64,000 nucleotides of DNA from Molossus alvarezi (Eukaryota; Chordata; Mammalia; Chiroptera; Molossidae): assembly GCA_037176705.1 (NCBI GenBank), contig CM073885.1, positions 90,821,001 to 90,885,000 of the forward strand, read 5' to 3'. Positions 13,000 to 24,630 of this stretch are shown here, in pieces. A program made the translations under genes and the position numbers. The notes under the pieces were generated by a model. The model was not told where the DNA came from. It did not search any database and was given only the letters and a program-made list of their open reading frames with translations. Each line of letters starts with the position of its first letter. The stretch's first letter is position 1.

Positions 13000-13430
13000 A
13001 GTTTTCTTTTGCTGGTTTAATAAATTACCATGAACTGATTGGCTTAAAACATCACAATTTATGTTACAGTTCTGGTGGTCAGAAGTCCACCTGAGTCCCA
13101 CTGGGCTAACATCAAAGTGTTGGCAGGGCCATCTTTCTTTCTGGAGGCTCCTGGGGGCAACATGTTTCCTTACTTTTCCAGTTTCTACAGGCTGCCTGCA
13201 TTCCTTGGCCCATGGCCCATACCATCTTCAGTGCCACCATGGTCAGTGGAGTCCTCTGATTACACTGTGCTAACCGAGATAATCCAGAATAATCTCACTA
13301 TTTTACATCAACTGATTAGCAACCTTAATTCCATCTGCTACTTTTATTTCTCTTTGCCATAAATTCACAGATGTGGGGACTTTAGATATAGACATCTGGG
13401 CAGGGCACGGGAGTGGAGGCTGATTACTTT
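13000..13430 (-). mobile_element. MLT1-type (ERVL-MaLR) LTR relic, antisense
   Basis: GTATTAGTTTTCTTTTGCTGG, GATTGGCTTAAAACATCACA and ACAGTTCTGGTGGTCAGAAG are the reverse complement of an MLT1 LTR 3' end. It extends with decay to about 13430. ORFs at 13061-13362 are spurious. Confidence 0.65.
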
Positions 13431-13593
13431 GCTTATCACAGTCTGTCCTCTGGCCTGCAGAGAGTCACATCCCTCCCACATCCAGAATACATTGACCACA
13501 CCCCAAGATCCCCCAAAGTCCAAAACCTCATCACCTCAAAAAGTCCCAGATCTCACTGTGTGAATTTTAATTTCTTTTAAATAGCAAGAATTT

Positions 13594-13870
13594 GCCCTGG
13601 CCAGTTTGGCTCAGCGGTTAGAGCATCGGCCTGCGGTCCGGAGAGACCCGGGTTCGGTTCCCGCTAAGGGCACGTACTTCGGTTGCGGTTTGATCCCGGC
13701 CCTGGTTGGTCGTACGGGTGGCAGCCACTCGATGTGTCCCTTCACGTCGATGTTTCTCTCTCTCTCTTCCTCTCTCTCCCTCCCACTCTATCTGTACAAA
13801 AAATGGAAAAATATCCTCGGGTGAGGATAAAAAAAAAAAAATAAAAAATAAATAAATAAATAAATAAATA
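13594..13870 (+). mobile_element. Ves-type bat SINE, sense
   Basis: The copy is close to the family pattern: GCCCTGGCCAGTTTGGCTCA, GGTTCGGTTCCC, and a long TAAA tail. The target-site duplication AATAGCAAGAATTT is present on both sides (13580-13593 and 13871-13884), which points to a fairly young insertion. Confidence 0.97.
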
Positions 13871-14004
13871 AATAGCAAGAATTTAACTCCTTTTTCAAAA
13901 GCCCTGGTAGCTTTCCTGGAAAACCTTTCCCGAGATTTGCATTTAGACTTTTGGATTTCTGGATTTGGGATACACACAGGTCTTTCACAGAATGTAATAT
14001 GTCT

Positions 14005-14140
14005 GGTGCTTGTGTGTGCACACACACTCATACACACTCACACACACTCTCTCCCACACGGTCTCACACATAAGAAAAGAGAGGAAAGAAGGAAAGTAGG
14101 AGGAAGGAAGAAAGAAAGAAGAAGTAAAGAGATAGTAGAC
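14005..14140. repeat. CA-rich microsatellite followed by a purine-rich tract
   Basis: Imperfect CACACA/CTCACA repeats (about 14010-14070) run into a GGAAG/AAGAAAG purine tract (about 14074-14130). Likely length-polymorphic. Confidence 0.75.
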
Positions 14141-14149
14141 AATAAAAGA

Positions 14150-14340
14150 TAGTGGCTGTGTGCTTACTGTTTGCCAGACACTGTTCTATGAGTTCAAACC
14201 TCGGAACCAGTTAGGTCCTATTCTTATTCTCAAGTCCTTTGTTGCATGAGGAAGCTGAGGCAGGGAGACATCAAGTAACTCACTGAAGGTCACCTATCAG
14301 ATGAGTGATGAACAGGGCCGAAGGCCTGTGCCCAAGGCTC
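14150..14340 (-). repeat. MIR relic, antisense
   Basis: GTGCTTACTGTTTGCCAGAC, GAGGAAGCTGAGGCAGGGAG and CAAGTAACTCACTGAAGGTC follow reverse-complement MIR order. Confidence 0.6.
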
Positions 14341-15541
14341 AGATCCCAGAGCGCGAGCTCCTGGCCATGGCTAGAGCTGCCATCTTCGCTCTACTGCAGC
14401 AGATACACTGGTGTCGTGAAAGGTCACGTTGGAGAGGGCAGTGGCTTAAGTCGTGGGCTGCCACAGTGGATGAGAGAGCACCGTGACAGGCCGTCCTCAC
14501 TGCTCAGGCTGCAAGGAATACCATAGAGAAGAGTCCTCACAGCCTTCCCCTCAGTGGACTTTCCTCTGACAGCTCCCCGCACTTGCAGAGCTGTAGGCTA
14601 CATCGTTTCTTGGAATCTGACCAATGAATTACAGTGTAACTTCCCCTGGAGGGTGAGAGAGAACGGACCAGGTGCTGTGGTGTCCAGAAATGGTGGCTCT
14701 GCTTCCCCACCAGGTGCTGTGTTCTTTAGGGATGGGTGGCCCTGGGGCAGGCTGACTCAGGGCTTGAGCATTTCCGATGAAGGAATCGGCAGAAGTCAGA
14801 TACCGGGTAAGCCTACCTGGGTCTGTTTCACCAGCTGACCTGAGGCTGGCCCATCAGCTCTCCATAGCAGCATTTCAGGTCTGTGACCATAGCTCTGAGA
14901 ACAGACTCTCTGCTGTCCTTTGTAGTCGTTCGTGCCACGCTGGCCAAGAGACAGGAACTACTGACACACGGGTTAGGATCCAGAGGCGAAACACGCACAG
15001 CTTCTCTCCCTTGGGTTCTAGTGGTGAACTAAGCTACAGATGCCAGACACGGGATGGCACATATACGGCCCGTGTTTAGCCGCCATCCTTCCTGTTTTTG
15101 TGGAAGATGTTCACCGCATTGCCTGTAGAGAATGGAGTAATTGAACTCACAGGCGAACACTGACCATGGAAGTTTAAAGAGTTTTACTCCAGTTAGACTC
15201 TTTTTCATAGGCTTACAACCTCATTAGGCCTTTGTTAAACTAGAATATTCTCTCCCATACTTTGAATCAGCCTCAGACATACCTTTTTTTTTTTTTTTTT
15301 TTTACTGTGTTAGCCCTCACTGATTGTCATCATACAAGTCAGCTCTGGTCATGTCTTTTAACATTCTCAAAATCACTGTATGCATTGTTGTTTTATTTCC
15401 CCTTCAGGCAAATCGTGGACGATGATCATATCATACTTAAAACCTGCCCTTCGGTACCTTCACCAATAATGCTAGGTTCTAAGTCCTCAGCCATTGGCTG
15501 ACTCTGGGAGACCCGTGAGAATCAATGAGGTGACTCTGAAG

Positions 15542-15700
15542 CAGTGATTCTCAGCCCTGATCACCCATGAGAATTTTTCAAAAATCCATGTATTCATGCT
15601 CCAACACAGAACAGGTCAATGAGATTCTCTAGGGGTTGGATCCAAAACGTTTCATTGGTTTAAACCTCTCGGAATGCGCAGCAAGGTCGAGAATCCCCAC
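15542..15700 (+). mobile_element. hAT-Charlie-like MITE relic
   Basis: CAGTGATTCTCAGCCCTG at the start and AAGGTCGAGAATCCCCA at the end form the imperfect inverted ends typical of Charlie-derived MITEs. Inside are CATGAGAATTTTTC and AATGAGATTCTCTAGGGG. Subfamily not determined. Confidence 0.5.
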
Positions 15701-16499
15701 ACTAGCAGAGGGCGATTCGGGCAGGCGCAGGGACCAGCGCAGGGACCAGCGCAGGGACGTTTCGGGAGCCCGGTGCGCTGGTGATTGCATGGGAAACTAG
15801 TCGTCTTTGTTTCTCCTTCTGAAGAGGGGGCTGGGAGGAGAGAGGGCGCTGAGGGTCCCAGCACCGCCCTCAGGCCTTGCAGGGGCCAGAGGCCCAGGTA
15901 GGGGTTGCCTCCACTCTGTGGCTACACTGCAAGGGCATTGTACTCTTGCTCCGGTGCCTGGAAGGCTTCTCCCGTCACCTCTAAGGCCAGTGCTGTGGGT
16001 AAGAGCAGCGTGGATGTGAGGTGCCTCCAGCGCGCCTGCGCAGACGGCCCTCTCTTTCAGCTTATTTCCCAGCTCCTGGCAGGCTGGACCGCGGCCCTTC
16101 ATTCCCTCTCGCCAGAGTCTCTGATTTAAAAGATGTGCAGGTGTTTTCTCAGGCCGCACAGCTCACCCTTCTCCAAAGGCTTCTCTTGTCCTCCCCGTGG
16201 CACCGAGGGCCCCGGCTCCCCTCGGCCCTGGGTTTCCACTTCTGAGCGTCCTTGCAGCGGCTCGGTCTTCGTCCTCGAGCCTCCACTCTGAACCCTTTGC
16301 TCTACGTTTTGCTGCTGAAAGGGCTCGTGTCCTCTCAAACTCTTCAACAGACACCTTTTGAAATTATTCTTTAAACCCCTGTCCCTCACCTTGACTTCAC
16401 TGTGCATTTTCTTCTGCTAATGGAGTTTTCACTCTCCAATGTCTCCTTCTGACAACTCCGGGTCTAAAACATGGGCTTTCTCTTTAAACCTTCCTTTCT

Positions 16500-16615
16500 G
16501 TTTTTTAAATTTATCTTTATTGTTGAAAGTATTACCGATGTCCCCCTTTTCCCCCCATTGACCCCCTCCTCCCTGTTCCCACCCCCAGCCTTCACCACTC
16601 TTGTCTAACCAATAT
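16500..16615 (-). mobile_element. L1 3'-end fragment, antisense
   Basis: TTTATCTTTATTGTTGAAAG and CCCCATTGACCCCCTCCTCC match the left (3') end of the L1-derived copy at 36333. Short, 5'-truncated copy. Confidence 0.65.
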
Positions 16616-18339
16616 TGTGTTCCGTCCATGCAAAAAGCAAAAACGAAAAGTCGAACTGAAACCACTCCAAGAATAAATAAGCAAAACAAAATTGAATCGT
16701 ATCTGCCTTCCAATACTATGTAACAATTTTCCCTCTCTTCTGTATTCCTACTGCTTCTTTCTTGGTCTGAACCCGCCAGGATTCTTGTTGCTCTCTCAAG
16801 TGTCCCTGTTCTTTCTGTGTCTCCTTCTGTTTGCACCTGAACACTCCTCAGTTCATCTCACCCAAACACTGACGCTGCTTCATCCCCTCAGCTGGGGGCG
16901 GGGCAGGTAATGGTAATTTTTATTTTCTTCACTTGAATGGAAAGTGCAGTGGCTCTTTATTATTATCCTTTAAACTACACATTTGTTATATATGTTCTTT
17001 TATATATGTGATACATTTTACTAAAACCAATCATAGTCATTACTGCATTCTAGAGTCTCAGCCCGAAATACCAAAGTTGTCCTTCAGCTCATGTCGAGTA
17101 TACTGTCCACTGTGGTGCCCACTGTTGCCCTGTGGTCCCCTCCCCATCAGCCGTGTGTTGATTCCTTCAGCATCCCTCACTCCTCACCTCGCTTCCTCTT
17201 CCGAACCCCGTTCCTACTGTGTTTCTCTCTGAGAAATTCTGTTTCTTCTCCAGTCCAAGATTTGTATTTTCCTTCACCTTTTACAGCCACTCTTTCCTGT
17301 ACATTCTCCCTTCTTGCCTGGAGCGCTGCTTGACCTTTGCAATCTCCAAATCTGTGGTTGGTTAAGACTGGGTTAGAGACCAGCTTTGTTTTTGTTTTTT
17401 TAGGGTTTTATTATCTTTCCTCAACTAACATAAATTCCTAGATGGTTGACCATGAGGCTTTTGCTACTTTGTTTTAAATATGTTGGAGGATGCCATATTT
17501 GTTTAATAATGTCGTGTCGAAATAATCCAAAGAATGATACTGTAAACGGGAAGCAAGCCAACAGCTCTTGAAGGGCAGATCTGATCTTGGAGTGCTGAGA
17601 AGAACGCGTGGCCTTTGACAATGACTTCGGAGCTCTACCGGATGCAATAGCCCCGCAGGCGCAGGTGCGCTCAGAATGTTTGCTCGGAGTTGCTGTGCTA
17701 AGGTCATGGATGGAGCGCACTTTAGGAAGAGGGGCAAAATCGCAGTCGGTGCAAGTTTAGTCTCCTCTGCTTGTCATGAAATCAACTTTCTTCCATTTTA
17801 AATTTCCATTTTTAGGTTCATTTTCATCAGCTTTTTCGATAAACATGGCACGTGGCTTGGTTTCTGAGTTTTTTAAAAAAAAATCGTTTTCATCTAGGAA
17901 CATCACTAAAACAAGTCCTGCTTCCAGGATACAAAGTCCCAAATAAAATGCTGTGAAAAGTAGAATCCATAAGAATACAAAAGAGTAATACAAAAATAAC
18001 CAAGTAAATTAGGAATAAAGAGACAATGCAACATACTTATTAAATCAATTTTTATGATATGCATTTTAATGCTCTTTTAACGTAATAAGGAATAGTTAAT
18101 TCAAGTCAACAGCATTGTATTTAATGAGAATATACGAGGCACATGGCAATCAAGGTTGAGAACATCTTTGCTAGTACTCAACTTTGTTCAGGAAGTTCTT
18201 AGCAAATGTAACAACACCACAGAAATACAAGAAGTAGAAATAGTGGAAAGCAACCGGTAATGTGACTTATTTGCAGTTGATATGATGCCGTGGAAAATGT
18301 ATATGTAAGTCTGGATTGACAACGTTATTCTCTGTAACC

Positions 18340-18535
18340 TCTCTCTAAAGTATTTCTGAGCTGATAGACTAATTTGTCCACATTTAAAGCCTTAATGTCT
18401 TCATCTATAAAATGAGTATAATAGCAGCACTCATTTTGTGAATTTGGGGGATTTAAATAACATATTGATTTTAGCACAGACCCTGTCTTCCAGTAAGTGT
18501 TCAATAAATGTCAGCCTATTAGTAGTAACTGCAGT
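18340..18535 (+). repeat. MIR relic, sense
   Basis: TCTTCATCTATAAAATGAGT, then TTCCAGTAAGTGTTCAATAAATG, match the MIR core and 3' end. Confidence 0.6.
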
Positions 18536-18624
18536 AATCATGAAGCTTGAAAATAAAAATGATACTTGAGTTTAGTAAATAAATCTGTTTTACTATCAAC
18601 CACTAGGTTCATTTTCTTTGCTCA

Positions 18625-18835
18625 CTTCTCTCTCTAGAACACTACTGTCCAATTATAGCTTCTGTGATCGTGGAAATGGTCTGTGCTTTCCAATACAGTA
18701 ACCACTCGTCACTTACAGTGGCCATGGAGAAACTGAACTGTAGCTAGTGTGACTAAGGAACTGAATTTTTAATTTTATTAAATTTGAAGTGAGTGACCAC
18801 CTGTGGCTAGTGGCTACCATATCAGAAATTAAAAT
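18625..18835. mobile_element. hAT-Charlie MITE with CTGTCCAAT-type ends
   Basis: ACTACTGTCCAATTATAGC at the left, TGTGACTAAGGAACTGAATTT in the middle and CACCTGTGGCTAGTGGCTAC at the right are recognisable parts of an old placental Charlie MITE (MER58-like). The exact subfamily is uncertain. Confidence 0.6.
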
Positions 18836-18840
18836 CCTGG

Positions 18841-19256
18841 CAGGGGTGGGGAACCTCTTTTGGCGGAGGGCCATACAAAATTATCAACTTAAAAATTAGC
18901 CTGCACCCTGGCCAGTTTGGCTCAGCAGTTAGAGCATCCGCTTGCAGTTCAGAGAGACCCAGGTTCGGTTCCCGCTAAGGGCACGTACCTCGGTTGCAGT
19001 TTGTCCCCAGCCCTGGTTGGGTCGTGCGGGTGGCAACCACTCGATGTGTCCCTTTCACGTTGATGTTTCTCTCTCTTCCTCCCTCTCCCTCCCCCTCCCT
19101 ACTCTATCTGAACAAAAAATGTCCTCTGGTGAGGATAAAAAAAATAAAATAAAATCAGCCTGCTCTATTTGGTCAGACTACTTTGGTGAGGCCTGTGATG
19201 TTAGCTGGTGTTGATTTCATGGGCTACGGCCTGTGAGCTGGGCGTTTCCCCCATGG
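18841..19256. mobile_element. Bat non-autonomous hAT transposon, interrupted by a SINE
   Basis: The element starts CAGGGGTGGGGAACCTC, continues GGGCCATACAAAATTATCAAC and AAAAATTAGCC, and resumes after the inserted SINE with CTGCTCTATTTGGTCAGAC. It closes with GATTTCATGGGCTACGG and GGGCGTTTCCCCC. The two ends are imperfect inverted repeats. The layout resembles short hAT elements described in vespertilionid bats; the family name is from memory of the pattern. No transposase is present. Confidence 0.65.
18905..19152 (+). mobile_element. Ves-type bat SINE inside a hAT element, sense
   Basis: The head is ACCCTGGCCAGTTTGGCTCA, the B box GGTTCGGTTCC and the tail AAAATAAAATAAAA. The target duplication ATTAGCCTGC (18895-18904) and ATCAGCCTGC (about 19154-19163) is itself hAT sequence, so the SINE inserted into the hAT copy. 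Confidence 0.93.
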
Positions 19257-20389
19257 GAGTATCTCATTAATTCACATGGCTGTATTTGCTGCTTTTTTGC
19301 TGATGATCCTCAAATTAACTCTCCAGCCTGCACCCTACTCTGATCATCAGATGTCCCATGTATCCGTTTGCCTGCTCCTCACCTGGCCCTGCTAAAATAT
19401 AAAGAACTTTCACTGTGAAAGAGATTTGCCTCCCAATATCTATCCTCTCTTCCTTTAGTACTATGAACCCGCATTTTGGAGGGAAGCATTTCTGCAGGTT
19501 TCCTTGCAGCTTGTGGCTGTCATCAAGTGTGGGGTTAAGAAAGGTGGGCTGCCTTTTTTCCCTGTCCTGCTGCCTCGAATTGATGGCCATTTTGGAGCTG
19601 GAGGATTAACCATACTAAGGGGAAGTATCAGACTGGCCCGCTAGAAGCATAAGTTCATGGTGCTGCCTACTTCTTTATGTGAGAATGTAGCACACTTTTA
19701 TCTTGTTTATGAACTATTATTTTGGGTTACTTTGAAATAAACATGAATCTAGTCCCATCCTAAGACAAATTACAAGGCCTACATTATGAAAACTTTCAAG
19801 ACATTTTAAATTGAATGAAAGTCACACAAAATAACAATAATGGTGATCACTGCCATTATACTGTTTGATTAATGCCTTACCTGACAAATAGAGCAAATGC
19901 TAAATAACTATTTGTTTATCTCAGTAACAACAAATATTTATTGAATGAATGAACATTCCTTTAAGAAAGATAGAGATGAAGCATTCATTCAACATATATC
20001 TACTGACTATCTGAAATGCCAGGCTATAAAGCTTTACTCTGTAGAATAGAAATAAAATAAGACAAACAAATAGAACAGAAATGGAATTAAGGTCCAGTAC
20101 CTCCGTCTAGTTTTTCTCACTGACGATTTGCAAAGGTTGATTACAAGAGTTAGCTGGGATACACTTTCAATGTAGAAAGAACATTTTCTGAAAGCTAAAC
20201 AAAAAATAAAGTCACACTGTTTCACTTCTGCAATATTTTCACAAAACTTGAAAACAGATGAACTATAAAAAGGAGTATGGACAAAAGAAGCTGGATTGGA
20301 CAAGCTTATTGCAAATATCATAGCGTATCAACAGCAACTTTGAAATGAGAATAAAGAAGCATAAGAAATATCTTAAATACTAGCAAACA

Positions 20390-20605
20390 TTTATTATGAC
20401 AAGGTAATTATATGCCAGGCACTGTTCTAAATGTTGTACACATGTTTAATACTTCAGCAGTGAGGCAGTTACTACTGTGCTTCTTTTACCAATGTGGTGA
20501 CAAAGACCTGCACAGTTAAGGAACATAGCCAGGCTGCCGGCTCAACTCAGATGCCTAGCGATTCTGGAAGCTGAGTTTCAAATCCAGGCACCCTTGCTCC
20601 AGAAC
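20390..20605 (-). repeat. MIR relic, antisense
   Basis: TATGCCAGGCACTGTTCTAA, GTTAAGGAACATAGCCAGGC and AGTTTCAAATCCAGGCACC follow reverse-complement MIR order. Confidence 0.65.
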
Positions 20606-21477
20606 TGGTCTTCCCATCTCGTTACATTGTATTGAAGAGCAAAATCCTTGCTGCTTCCACGTTGCCTTTGTACCCAGCACAAAGTAAAGTCTGCCATCCT
20701 CGTAATAATACTCAGTCACAGGAGACTAGCCCTCCAGGCTGAGAAAGGAGCTACGCTGAGTTTCAAGGGGTGCATATAAAGTCTGAGAACCCGTTCATCC
20801 CTCTCCCTCTCAATACTGGAACATCTCAGAGAAAACATTGCTATTGTGGGAAAATCACTTACCTATACAAATCATAATAGGAAATATCAAATGTATATAA
20901 AAATGTACCTCTATTCCTTTTAAACATTTCTCAAGTTACTTGTCCTTTATTATCCTGAAATCAGTAGGTAATTTGTTCAGGATTTGTATAATGGTAAAAT
21001 TAGCCCCTTGTTGCTTTTTATAATTGTAAATTTAAATTTATATTACAATTTATAATTGTAATTGTGACTTTAAAAGGGAGTGAAATCAGAATATATGCTA
21101 AAATTAGGTATGAAATGTCTATTAAATAAATAAATGAACAAAGTTGAAATAATCACTTACCACACATATACAGAGCATTTTGATGATCAAATAAATGAAT
21201 GTTTTTGCACAAAATTAATTAAAATCTGTCCAAACATAGTTAATTTTAGATTAAAAATCATGATTACCAATTACTTCTGGTATTTTCTACCATTTGTTTG
21301 GTAATGATGACTAATCTATAATTTCACAAAAATTAGGATCTTCCAAAATATTCCCTTAAGTAGGATCAACGTTTGGGATTTCAGTTACCAAGATGGAATG
21401 TGATACAAGATCCTCAAACAATTACAGATGGCCCCGCAGTGCCAGTGCTACAGTGTAGTGCCCAGCATGATACTGTT

Positions 21478-21570
21478 ATTGTTATTTATTTTTCGTTAAA
21501 CTTATTTGGGTGACATTTGTTAATACAATTATATTGGTTTCAGATGTGATACTGTCTATCATTTTAAAAT
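21478..21570 (-). mobile_element. Old L1 3'-end fragment, antisense
   Basis: TTATTTGGGTGACATTTGTTAATAC and ATTGGTTTCAGATGTG match the complement of an L1 3' UTR. A Ves-type SINE lies just beyond it. Confidence 0.55.
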
Positions 21571-21582
21571 GTATTCTCACAA

Positions 21583-21827
21583 GCCCTGGCCGGTTTGGCT
21601 CAGCGGTTAGAGCATTGACCTGTGGTCCAGAGAGACCTGGGTTTGGTTCCCACTAAGGGCATGTACCTCGGTTGCAGTTTGTCCCCGGCGCAGGTTGGGT
21701 TGTGCGGTGGCAGCCGCTGGATATGTACCTTTCTCGTCGATGTTTCTCTCTCTCTCTCTCTCTCCCCCTCCTACTCTATCTGAACAAAATATGGAAAAAT
21801 GTCCTCAGGTGAGGATAAAAAAAAAAA
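21583..21827 (+). mobile_element. Ves-type bat SINE, sense
   Basis: The head is GCCCTGGCCGGTTTGGCTCA and the tail CCTCAGGTGAGGATAAAAA. Target-site duplications GTATTCTCACAA (21571-21582) and GTTTTCTCATGAA (21828-21840) have mismatches. Confidence 0.95.
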
Positions 21828-22180
21828 GTTTTCTCATGAAACTGATTATGAAATTTCTGTTTATGTTAATAATTATAACCATTTTCCAAAGATGAAGGAA
21901 ATGAGGTACAGAGAGAATCCTGGAGCCACTTTTCCTCACTTTAAAATTCATATGCTGTCTGGTGTTGCGAAAGGAAGTTCTTTCCAAGAATAAAGTTCCT
22001 GTGTTATGGATGACCTGCATAGGTCCAAGTCAACATTTCTTTCCACTATACCTCCCTCTGGAGCCTGGGACTCCGGACCCTAGATCTCTACCATCCTCAT
22101 CCCAGCATGACCCTTGGCCCTAATGCCTTGGTGAATGGATAAACTGGTGGTCGCCGAAAAGGATTCCACTGGTGAATCCT

Positions 22181-22555
22181 GTTGATTCATCTGTGGCATA
22201 TGAACCAAATGGAATATGACTCAGCAGTACAAAGGAAGGAACTGCAGATACACATTCAGCGTGGATAAAATTCAAGTGCATTATGCTGCAAGAAGCTAGA
22301 GTCAAAGGCTACATTTATATGGCATACTAAAAAAGGGACAGAAAGTAAATCAGTGGTTGCCAGGAGACAAGGGTGATGACGGATTGTCTACAAAGAGGCA
22401 CAGGAGAATTTGGGGTGGGGTTGCTAAAATTTTATCTCTAGTACAGCATTGCTTACATAATTGTATGTGCCTGTTAAAACTGTACACAAAAAGGATAGAT
22501 TTTACTTTAAGCTATACCTCAGTAATCCTGACTAAATAGGATAAACTCAGATTTG
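22181..22555 (+). mobile_element. Old L1 3' UTR relic, sense
   Basis: AATGGAATATGACTCAGCAG, ATTATGCTGCAAGAAGC, CAGTGGTTGCCAGGAGACA and AGCTATACCTCAGTAAT occur in the order found in mammalian L1M 3' ends. Confidence 0.75.
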
Positions 22556-23679
22556 CAATAATAAAGCTCTTTTAATCTCATGAACCAGAGTGGACCAATG
22601 AATCAGTCAGCCTGATTCTTCGAAAGAAAACAGGGAGGCCCTCGGCAGCACGTTCCCTTCTCTCAGTACCTCTGAGCAGCAGCCAGAACCATTCCTGCAC
22701 ACAGCAGGTGCCTGGTTAGCAGGCACTGGGATGAATCCCACCATCCTTGAACTGTTGCCCCTTCTGGAGTAGGAATACCCAGCCAATTACACAGTTTTTA
22801 AGGGTTGTGGTGTTCCTGAATCAAAAGTAAGCATCAGGTTTTATGAAAAGTACAGCCTTCCTTAAAGAAACTCACAGAGAAGCATATGAAACCTTTACCT
22901 GGTGTCTCTGAGTACAGATGTATTTGACAACAGTGATGCTATTTGTCACCAGCAACCCTGCTGCCAATTAGAACATTTCAGTACAAAACTGTACCTAGCC
23001 TTTGTCCACCAGCATTTTGTAAGTAGTCTAAAGGGCAATTTGTATGCTGGTGTTCCTCATGTAAATGAGGTGATTATCCTTTTAAAGGTATAAAGTCTCC
23101 TGTATGTGATGGAGCTTTCTAAGAAACAGATTTGACCTTTCTTTCCCTCCATTCAGGGTGCCTGCGGAGCCTGCACTCATTAGCTAGAATTGGACTCCAT
23201 GACATTTTTACTTAATTTTCTCTTTCCTCTGTGTTGGACACATGGGGCAACCATTTATGCTCTTTCTTGACCTGAGATGCTCTCTAATCTCTTTCCAGCT
23301 GTGGCATTTGTCATTCAGTCACATCAGGATATGGTGACCCTTCTTTCCCCACAGCAGTTCCTAACTGTTAATTGATTCGTTTTAGAGGAGGAACTAGACA
23401 CAGTCCTATGGACTTAGCTCCATTTAATTAGCGTTAACCAGAACAGTGGATAGAAAAGCCATTTCTTCTGGAGTGGAAACATATTCTTTATGTGGTAGCA
23501 GCAAGAACAAATAATATTAGTTTTTATAAGTGCTGTGGGTTGATAATAGACTTAAAAGAAGTATTTTCTTCTATTATTACTGATAATGGTAACAGTAAAA
23601 ATAATTGTGAATAATCATCATAACTGGAATTCAAACTCAGTCTTTTTTTATGCTCATCACGATGCGGAGAAATTTTTCT

Positions 23680-23900
23680 AATAACGATCACCTGTGTGCC
23701 ACGGGCTGTGTTAATTACTTTGTGTTCTTCTCTCAGCCCAACTAGGGGAGCTTCACTAAGCCAGTGTAATACAGAGGGACACTGAGGTTCAGGGAGGTGA
23801 GGTAGCTTTCCCAAGGTCACCCATTTGCTCTGACCAGGATTGGAACTCAGGTCTGCTCTGACACTGTGCCCATGCCTTTCATAACTACCTCCACACATGG
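23680..23900 (-). repeat. MIR relic, antisense
   Basis: GACACTGAGGTTCAGGGAGG, TTTCCCAAGGTCACCCATT and GATTGGAACTCAGGTCTG are the MIR reverse complement. Confidence 0.65.
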
Positions 23901-24079
23901 CCTTTACAGTAATAAAGAACTAACAAGGACATCTCTGGAAAGCATTGCTAGACACTTCTTCAAATGTGACAGTGGAGCCTGAGAATGAAGATACCTACTA
24001 AGAATGGTTCTCAGTGGCTTACCTGGGCTCAAGTTTTTAAAAATGAACAGAGCCTAACAGACATTTCTAAATGGGCCTC

Positions 24080-24630
24080 TCACACAAACTGCACTTCAGG
24101 GCGAAGCCTGCACTGTGTTCCTGCCACCTGATCCAGTCCTTATAAAGGAGTTCTTGGAGTTATATTTCAAGCAGTAGGACTGGGGCTTTCCTGTCCAATC
24201 AGAGTTGTGCAGCTGTATCCTTCTCAGCATCTTTCCTGGCCAAGCAAAATGGCTGCGTTTTGACCAATCAGGATAGAGCCTTGTGGACCAATCAGATGGC
24301 AAGGATTTAGAGCCCTCATTTGCTTGAGGCCGACTAATCAGGAACCAGGAGAGGGGACTTCTGTTTATATTAAGCCAGCTCCCCTCTGGCTGAGGGAGTG
24401 CACTTTCCGTTTCCACTGAAGACTAAATGCATCATTTCCTCTGCTGGAGCTGAAACCCCAAGGATGTAACCCCACAGGTGTCTAGCCAGCGCAGAGCTGT
24501 CTAGCCAGAGAGGGCTTAGCCCCAGGGCGCCTGGCCCCAGGGCCACCTAACTGCCTTGCTGTTTTCACAGCTGTGCTGTATATCACAGATGAGCTGTTTG
24601 CACTGAGTAAAGTTTCCTTTACATCTCTTT
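24080..24630 (+). mobile_element. Probable endogenous retrovirus solo LTR (ERV1-like)
   Basis: Four CCAAT-type boxes (ccaatcag at 24195, 24264 and 24288; ctaatcag at 24334) precede a TATA-like TTTATATTA at 24364. Downstream is a GC-rich, CT-rich leader-like part and GAGTAAAGTTTCC near 24604. This promoter layout is typical of ERV1 LTRs. No gag, pol or env sequence adjoins, so it would be a solo LTR. The ends are not fixed because I found no clear target duplication. The alternative is a host CpG-poor regulatory segment. Confidence 0.5.

Noticed and set aside
12042..13824. Recurrent small ORFs beginning like MAQRLE (12042, 13606, and again at 45992 and 60048)
   Set aside because: Each lies in a Ves-type SINE in the same position. 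The similarity comes from the repeat, not from a gene family.
15722..15760. Short tandem repeat of CAGGGACCAGCG-like units, examined as a possible array
   Set aside because: Only about three copies of a 12-13 base unit with no spacers; a minor tandem duplication, not a CRISPR-like array.
15797..16407. GC-rich cluster of ORFs suggesting a CpG island or hidden exon
   Set aside because: CpG content is modest, no reading frame looks like a known protein, and no convincing paired splice sites in PRKD1 phase were found.
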